This document shows, piece by piece, positions 58,834 to 64,000 of a stretch of DNA of 64,000 bases (the stretch's first letter is position 1; every line of letters starts with the position of its first letter). The notes below the pieces were generated by a model, which was not told where the DNA came from, did no database searches, and was given only the letters and a program-made list of their open reading frames with translations. Origin of the DNA: an uncultured Clostridium sp. (GTDB taxonomy: Bacteria > Bacillota > Clostridia > UBA1212 > UBA1255). The stretch is from assembly GCA_900543695.1 (NCBI GenBank), contig UQSG01000001.1:124001-188000 (forward strand), given 5' to 3'. A program made the position numbers and the translations under genes.

Positions 58834-61089
58834 TTATTTCCCTGCGCTGAGGTACTCTTCTTCCGAGATTTCCTCCTGGCCCACGAGACGCGTCATGTTC
58901 AGCTGAGCAAGAACCAGACCGTAATAAATTCCCCTGGCCCGCAGAAGCTCGTCATGCGTCCCGGATTCCGCGATTTTGCCGTGATCCAGCACGATCAGGC
59001 GGTCTGCGAACTTCAGCGTAGACAGCCGGTGCGCGATTGCGATGGTCGTCCTGTTTTGGACAAGCCGCCGGAGCGCTTCCTGCACCAGCTTTTCGCTTTC
59101 CGTGTCCAGGGAAGCCGTGGCCTCATCCAATATAAGAATCTTGGGATCATGGATTACGGCACGGGCGATTGCAATGCGCTGCTTTTCTCCGCCGGAAAGC
59201 GTCTGTCCGTTCTGTCCGATCCTTGTATCATAGCCATCCGGAAATTTCATGATAAAATCATGCGCGTTGGCCAATTTGCAGGCCCGAATGACCTCCTCGC
59301 GCGTAGCGTCCGGCTTGGAGTAGATTACGTTTTCAAAAATTGAGCCGCTGAACAGGAACGTTTCCTGTAAAACGACGCCGATGCGGCTTCGGAGATAGTG
59401 CTGCGGGATCTCTCTGAGATCGACGCCGTCTATCAGGATCTGGCCGGAGTCAGGATCGTAAAAGCGAAGCAGTAAATTAATCATTGTGCTTTTTCCGGAA
59501 CCCGAATGGCCCACAAGTCCGATCATTTCTCCGCTTTTCACGGTAAAGCTGATGTTTTCAAGCACTCCCTGATACGATTTATAGCCAAAATAGACATCGC
59601 GGTATTCAATCCTTCCCTTGAGCTCCGGCTCCTTCGGCTGCTCCGCATCCCGTACCTTCGGTTCGTTATCCAGAATGTCAAACACGCGCGCCGCTGCGGC
59701 GACGGCATCCGCAATGGAGCGCGGAAGAGAAATCATATAATTGATCGGACCGTAAATCATCGACGCGTATGTCGTAAACTGCACAAGTGTTCCCGCGTCC
59801 ATTCGGCCGCGCAGAATATACATTCCTCCGGCAAGCATCAGCGCCAGATGGCTGAGCGTCGTTAAAATCCGGATCAGAGGCTGGATCGTATTCCAGAATA
59901 CCTCGTTGCCGATGCACAGATTTTTATAGGAGCCGCACACGGCCTTATAACGCTCGATTTCCTTTTCTTCCGTGCCGAAGGTTTTGACGACGCGGATCCC
60001 GCTCAGAATATCCTGCAGCACTGCGCTGCATTTTCCGGACAGGCGCCAGAGCCGTCTATAGATCTTATGCGTCTTTCTGTGAAAGGCCCGCATCAGAAGC
60101 ACGATCAGCGGCGCAGGCACGATTACAATCAGTGCCATTTTCCAGTTGATGAAAAATAAGTAAATGGCGACTGCCAGCAGCGTCAGAAATTGATTGATGC
60201 ACTGCGTTCCTTCAGACTGGATAAAATTCTTCACCCGGTTGGTGTCATTGGAGACGCGGCTGATCAGATCCCCCACTTTATGGTCGTTCGTAAAGCTGAC
60301 AGACATCGCATGAATATGTTCAAACACGGAAACGCGGAGATCATGTACGATATTGCTGCTGAGCTTTGCCAAAAGCCGCGCGCGCAGAATGGTGATCAGC
60401 GTGATCATGGCCCGGCAGGTAAAATATGCCAGTATGACGAACGCAAACAAAATCATAAAGTCACGCATATTTCCGCGTTCCTCCGCAGGCAGCAGATAAA
60501 CGTCATTTACGAGCACCTCGTATATTTTAGGCATTAAAATGTTAAGGCCCGTCGCAGCCAAAAGCATCGCCGAGGCCATTGCCAAATGCGGGATATAACG
60601 GGAGGCAAGGCGAAACAGGCGAAGCAGCACCGCAGATTTCTTTACGCAGCGCGGGCAGATTGTGCTGCCCTGCGGCAGAAGATTTCCGCATTTCAGGCAT
60701 TTTCGGTCGGGCTCCTCCCGGAGCTCTGCGCTTCTGCCTTCATTTGCCATGTTGATTTTCTGCGCGATCGTAGCGTAGCGTGCGGCATGCTCCATGGAAA
60801 AGCGCGCCAGATAGACGTCCTCTCCCGTTTCCGCCGCTTTGGCCTCCAGAATTCCCGCTCCGCTCATAGCATTGACTTTAAAATCGCGAAATGCTGCGAT
60901 GAGAATTTCCCTGCGTACCGATCCGCCCTCCAAGAAAAGAATATTCCGATCCGTAACGACGCAGTAGCCATCTATAAACGCACCGGCCTCGCTCAGATCC
61001 CAGGGAATCGCGTATACCATCTTTTCGGATGCATACCGGTCGGCCACGAGATCCGCGGCCCAGTCCGGCAATGTAAAAAACAACGTCAT
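58834..61089 (-). CDS. ABC exporter with PH-like and zinc-ribbon head, copy B
   Basis: The 751-residue protein fuses four parts. Residues 1-125 form a small beta domain (YCVVTDRNILFLEGG) like bacterial PH domains. A zinc ribbon follows (CLKCGNLLPQGSTICPRC, about 130-147). Next come six membrane helices of an ABC exporter (about 160-465) and a nucleotide-binding domain with GLVGHSGSGKST, LSGGEKQR, ILILDEATASLD and IAHRLST. It should work as a heterodimer with copy A, since both sit in one operon with a DUF1854 gene between. The start ATG overlaps the DUF1854 stop (TAATG). The substrate is unknown. Confidence 0.85.
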   Translation of the reverse strand: MTLFFTLPDWAADLVADRYASEKMVYAIPWDLSEAGAFIDGYCVVTDRNILFLEGGSVRREILIAAFRDFKVNAMSGAGILEAKAAETGEDVYLARFSMEHAARYATIAQKINMANEGRSAELREEPDRKCLKCGNLLPQGSTICPRCVKKSAVLLRLFRLASRYIPHLAMASAMLLAATGLNILMPKIYEVLVNDVYLLPAEERGNMRDFMILFAFVILAYFTCRAMITLITILRARLLAKLSSNIVHDLRVSVFEHIHAMSVSFTNDHKVGDLISRVSNDTNRVKNFIQSEGTQCINQFLTLLAVAIYLFFINWKMALIVIVPAPLIVLLMRAFHRKTHKIYRRLWRLSGKCSAVLQDILSGIRVVKTFGTEEKEIERYKAVCGSYKNLCIGNEVFWNTIQPLIRILTTLSHLALMLAGGMYILRGRMDAGTLVQFTTYASMIYGPINYMISLPRSIADAVAAAARVFDILDNEPKVRDAEQPKEPELKGRIEYRDVYFGYKSYQGVLENISFTVKSGEMIGLVGHSGSGKSTMINLLLRFYDPDSGQILIDGVDLREIPQHYLRSRIGVVLQETFLFSGSIFENVIYSKPDATREEVIRACKLANAHDFIMKFPDGYDTRIGQNGQTLSGGEKQRIAIARAVIHDPKILILDEATASLDTESEKLVQEALRRLVQNRTTIAIAHRLSTLKFADRLIVLDHGKIAESGTHDELLRARGIYYGLVLAQLNMTRLVGQEEISEEEYLSAGK

Positions 61090-61601
61090 TACACGATAAC
61101 CTCCAGATTTCGAATGCTCTTTTTATCAAGGGCGGAAATGTTCGGGATATGATACCGGTTTCCGTCTACATCTATGATCAGCATTCTTGTCGGGGAAAGG
61201 CGGATAAAGCTCGAGGAATTGTTATGTGCCGTGACGCTGCGCGCGCCGGCCGTCGTTTCCGCTTCCATATATACAAAACCGTGCTCATCTTTCAGCTTGC
61301 GGATTCGTATGATATCCGGCGTAAAATACCGCATTTCCAGTTCCTCACGGACCAGCTTCTGCTGGTCCTCCGGCAAGGAGGCCAGATTCTCAATGATGCC
61401 GATTTCCTCTCCGGGTTCCCTGTTTTCTTTTACCTCGCGTACGGACAGATAGCCTGTCGGCTGCGAAAGCGGAAATGCTCTCTGAATCATGATCCGCGCA
61501 TATGTTTTTTCTCCGACCGAAAGGGAAAGAAATCCGCCCTCCGTCTTTGTAAAGCGAAGCGTCTCGCCCGCAAGATAATTCATTTTTGCAATTTCTTCCA
61601 T
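61089..61601 (-). CDS. DUF1854 family protein between two ABC exporters
   Basis: The 170-residue cytoplasmic protein is of the DUF1854 type: YARIMIQRAFPLSQPTGYLSVRE near residue 34, EIGIIENLASLPEDQQKLVREELEMRYF (the EIG-I-L-L run), and RMLIIDVDGNRYHIPN near the end. Its role is unknown. I recall family models linking DUF1854 and large ABC transporters to cyanophycin gene clusters, but no cyanophycin synthetase is present here. Tight spacing to both transporters (5 bases on one side, 1-base overlap on the other) argues for a complex. Confidence 0.78.
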   Translation of the reverse strand: MEEIAKMNYLAGETLRFTKTEGGFLSLSVGEKTYARIMIQRAFPLSQPTGYLSVREVKENREPGEEIGIIENLASLPEDQQKLVREELEMRYFTPDIIRIRKLKDEHGFVYMEAETTAGARSVTAHNNSSSFIRLSPTRMLIIDVDGNRYHIPNISALDKKSIRNLEVIV

Positions 61602-61606
61602 AGCCG

Positions 61607-63850
61607 TTATTTTTCCTCTAATCCTCTCATTTTCAGCGCTTCCTTCTGGATCTGGTAGAGCCTGTAGTAGACGCCCTCTAAAGCGTAAATTTCCGCATGC
61701 GTTCCCATTTCCACAAGATTTCCATTTTCAATTACGATCAGGCGGTCCGCATTCCGAAGCGTCGACAGACGGTGCGCGATATTAAACGTCGTTCTTCCGC
61801 GGGAAAGCTCTTCGAGCGCTTTCTGAATATGCAGCTCCGTCCGCGTATCTACTGCAGAGGTTGCCTCGTCCAGTATCAGAATCTTGGGATCTTTCAAAAT
61901 CGCCCTGGCAAGCGAAATGCGCTGCCGTTCTCCTCCGGAAAGGCCCTTTCCTCCCGTTCCGATCCACGTATCGTAAGCGTCGTCCATTTTCATGATAAAA
62001 TCATGCGCATCCGCCATTTTAGCGGCGCGGATCACTTCCTCGCGCGTGGCAGACGGTTTCGTATAGGCAATATTATCAAATACGGTTCCCATAAAAAGAT
62101 ATGTGTCCTGCAATACGGTGCCGACCTGGCTGTGAAGCCAGTCGAGCGACAGCTCTTTGATCTCTACGCCGTCGAAGCGTATCGTTCCCGATTCTGTATC
62201 ATACAGCCGTGCAATCAGATTAATCAGCGTGGACTTTCCGGCGCCTGAAGGTCCTACGATCCCGATATGCTCTCCCGGCGCCGCCTCGAAGGATATGTTT
62301 TTCAATACAGGACGATTCGGGAGATAGCTGAAATTCACGTTTTCAAAGGTAACACGCCCTTTAAAATCATCGATCGTTTTCGGCGTTTCCGATTCCTGAA
62401 TAACAGAACGCGCATCAATAATTTCAAAAATCCTGTTTGCAGAATTCATAGCCGATGCAAACTGCTGTACGGTATTCGTGAGCCATTCCAGCGGTCCGTA
62501 AATCATACCAACGTATCCGACAAGCGACGTCAGCTGCCCGAAGCCCATGCTTCCGTCAATAATCATCTTCCCTCCGAGAACGTAAATAATCAGTGAGCCC
62601 ATCCACATCGCAAGGCTTACGATCGGGAAAACCGTTCCAGATCTGATGCCGATATCCGCCTGGCTGTCTCCGAACGCCCTGCTTCGTGCCGAGAAGGATG
62701 CGTTCTCGCTTTCTTCCTTTCCGAAGGCCTTTACAACGCGCACGCCCGTAAAGGAATCGTTCATTCGCGCGGTCATGGCGCTTCTGTAACGAAAGCTTTT
62801 AGAATACATCCTGTCAAATTTGGGCAGATAGCGGCGGAAAAACAAGATAATAAAGGGAGCAGGAACCAGAATCAGTACGGATAGCGTCGGGCGCATTGCA
62901 ATCATTACTGCCGCCACACCGAACAGCTTGAGCAGGTTCACAATCAGAAACGGGATGCCGTCAAGCAGGAACCACTGCACCTCTTCGGCATCCGAATTCA
63001 CCCGCGTCATCAGCGCACCCGTCTCCTTATCCGTAAAATATTTAATTGAGAGACGCTGCATGGAGGAAAAAACGTCCGTGCGCATATCATATACGACTTC
63101 ATTTGCAAAGCGCGCGTTTTTTCTCCCGTATATAATCGTAAAGCACATTGACAGAAGCTGCAGCAGAGCTAGGCCCCCGACCAGCAGAAAAATTTTTCCG
63201 TAATGCGGGCTGTCGCTGTTCAGCACTTCGTCGAAAAGCACCGTTCCCTGAAAATACGGCGCCACGACTTCAAATCCGGCAGTAATGAGAATAAACGTCA
63301 ATATAAAGATAATATATCGCTTATAGTGACCGGCATACGCAAGCAGGCGGCGAAAAACGCGCGCTTTGTTAACGCAGTGCGGACAGAGCCGTGTGTCATC
63401 CCGGTACGGCCGCCCGCAGTTTGGGCAGCGCTCCTCCCGTTCCAAATCAGACGTTTCTGCAAAATTCTTTTCTCCGTGAAGCAGCTTTGCAACGGCTGCG
63501 GTAAATTTCCCGAAGGCCTTATTCATTGCGTTGCTGCCGCGGCATATGATGCGAAGCGTGCCGCCGCTTTGCAGAGAAATTGCGAGCGTGGTCGCCGCAA
63601 TTTCGACGGCCAGCTCGTCGCCGCTCCGAAGCGGATACGTTTCAATCGAATGCCCTTCGCAATATTTATATAATGTATTGTCGTGTACCAGCAGCCAGAC
63701 GTCGCCGTACCGAAATTCGTCTGTCAGATCTGTTTTCAGATAAAGTCCTGCTGCTTCCGGCCGGATCCCGGCGGATTCGGCCAGCTTCTGCGGAATCCGC
63801 TCGGATAAATCCCGATTTTTTTTATTTTCTGTGTGTTTTCGGTTTTTCAA
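61607..63850 (-). CDS. ABC exporter with PH-like and zinc-ribbon head, copy A
   Basis: The 747-residue protein has the same four-part plan as copy B. The first is a beta domain (DVWLLVHDNTLYKYCEG). The second is a zinc ribbon (CPNCGRPYRDDTRLCPHC, about 145-162). Third are six membrane helices with FSSMQRLSIKYFTDKETGALMTRVNSD. Last is a nucleotide-binding domain with GIVGPSGAGKST, LSGGERQR, ILILDEATSAVD and IAHRLST. Both ATPase sites look intact. The start codon is TTG at 63850, seven bases after the stop of the pseudouridine synthase gene. It is the first of the three-gene module. Confidence 0.85.
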   Translation of the reverse strand: MKNRKHTENKKNRDLSERIPQKLAESAGIRPEAAGLYLKTDLTDEFRYGDVWLLVHDNTLYKYCEGHSIETYPLRSGDELAVEIAATTLAISLQSGGTLRIICRGSNAMNKAFGKFTAAVAKLLHGEKNFAETSDLEREERCPNCGRPYRDDTRLCPHCVNKARVFRRLLAYAGHYKRYIIFILTFILITAGFEVVAPYFQGTVLFDEVLNSDSPHYGKIFLLVGGLALLQLLSMCFTIIYGRKNARFANEVVYDMRTDVFSSMQRLSIKYFTDKETGALMTRVNSDAEEVQWFLLDGIPFLIVNLLKLFGVAAVMIAMRPTLSVLILVPAPFIILFFRRYLPKFDRMYSKSFRYRSAMTARMNDSFTGVRVVKAFGKEESENASFSARSRAFGDSQADIGIRSGTVFPIVSLAMWMGSLIIYVLGGKMIIDGSMGFGQLTSLVGYVGMIYGPLEWLTNTVQQFASAMNSANRIFEIIDARSVIQESETPKTIDDFKGRVTFENVNFSYLPNRPVLKNISFEAAPGEHIGIVGPSGAGKSTLINLIARLYDTESGTIRFDGVEIKELSLDWLHSQVGTVLQDTYLFMGTVFDNIAYTKPSATREEVIRAAKMADAHDFIMKMDDAYDTWIGTGGKGLSGGERQRISLARAILKDPKILILDEATSAVDTRTELHIQKALEELSRGRTTFNIAHRLSTLRNADRLIVIENGNLVEMGTHAEIYALEGVYYRLYQIQKEALKMRGLEEK

Positions 63851-63854
63851 TCAA

Positions 63855-64000
63855 TCACCGTTCTTCCGTAAGCCTTCTGATTTCTTCGGGAGAGACGTGC
63901 CGCCATTGTCCTTCCTTCATGTCTCCGAGCTCCAGAGAACCGAAGCCGATCCGCATCAGCCGGATGACGGGATGTCCGATTTTTTCCAGCATCCTGCGTA
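63855..64000 (-). CDS. rRNA pseudouridine synthase (RsuA/RluB family), C-terminal end
   Basis: Forty-seven codons enter from the window edge and end at TGA 63857-63855. RRMLEKIGHPVIRLMRIGFG, then LELGDMKEGQWRHVSPEEI, match the last segment of RsuA/RluB-type 16S or 23S pseudouridine synthases. The catalytic domain is outside the window, so RsuA and RluB cannot be told apart. Confidence 0.8.
   Translation of the reverse strand, partial: RRMLEKIGHPVIRLMRIGFGSLELGDMKEGQWRHVSPEEIRRLTEER

Overview
The window reads as a piece of a low-to-mid GC Gram-positive chromosome, most likely a spore-forming member of the Clostridia. The evidence is a CotS-like spore-coat gene, the short HisG that needs HisZ, a type III glutamine synthetase, an archaeal/fungal-type aspartate-semialdehyde dehydrogenase, classic AGGAGG ribosome binding sites, and TTGACA/TATAAT promoters with 16-18 base spacers. 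I cannot place the genus. Most of the window is core metabolism and information processing, nearly all on the minus strand. No prophage, CRISPR array or intact insertion sequence was seen.

Layout. 1-5.6 kb: start of a probable folC, valS, two tRNA genes (Thr-GGT, Gly-CCC), a VanX-like lipoprotein peptidase and the tsaE-tsaB-rimI run. 5.6-9.5 kb: a GH38 alpha-mannosidase and two flavin proteins. 9.5-10.5 kb: a decayed stretch with the end of an ABC exporter and a frame-broken small gene. 10.5-14.2 kb: a HEPN-like membrane protein facing a copper operon (csoR-copA, with copZ fused to copA) that carries two CsoR-type operators. 14.2-17.1 kb (plus strand): an SDR enzyme, a cysteine-rich orphan, a DUF2975 membrane protein with its HTH partner, and thpR.

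17.1-24.7 kb: a complete-looking his operon, hisZGDCBHAF-IE, from a strong promoter embedded in a large inverted repeat to a rho-independent terminator. 24.7-28.5 kb: a group II intron remnant, a surface DOMON/CBM9-like protein, a signal peptidase I apparently split by an A10 frameshift site, and cotS. 28.5-36 kb: two SpoU methyltransferases, a flavodoxin, and an operon joining serS, dut, ispF, asd, dapA and dapB. 36-41 kb: a PflX-like radical SAM enzyme, two tandem surface metallophosphoesterases and an M19 dipeptidase. 41-49.5 kb: a polytopic glycosyltransferase-like protein, glnN, a double class II aldolase, comEA and a secreted glycosidase-like lipoprotein with two F5/8C domains. 49.6-58.8 kb: DUF4956 and VTC proteins, an Elp3-like radical SAM protein, a ThuA-like protein, and rnc-acpP-plsX-pgsA-rimO-recX-recA. 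58.8-64 kb: two large ABC exporters with a DUF1854 protein between them, then the end of an rRNA pseudouridine synthase.

Genes in each run share short gaps or 4-base overlaps, so most are probably co-transcribed and translationally coupled. The most interesting items are the A10 site in the signal peptidase gene, the ABC-DUF1854-ABC module with PH-like and zinc-ribbon heads, rimI without any usual start codon, the CopA-CopZ fusion with an internal ribosome binding site, and the palindrome over the his promoter.
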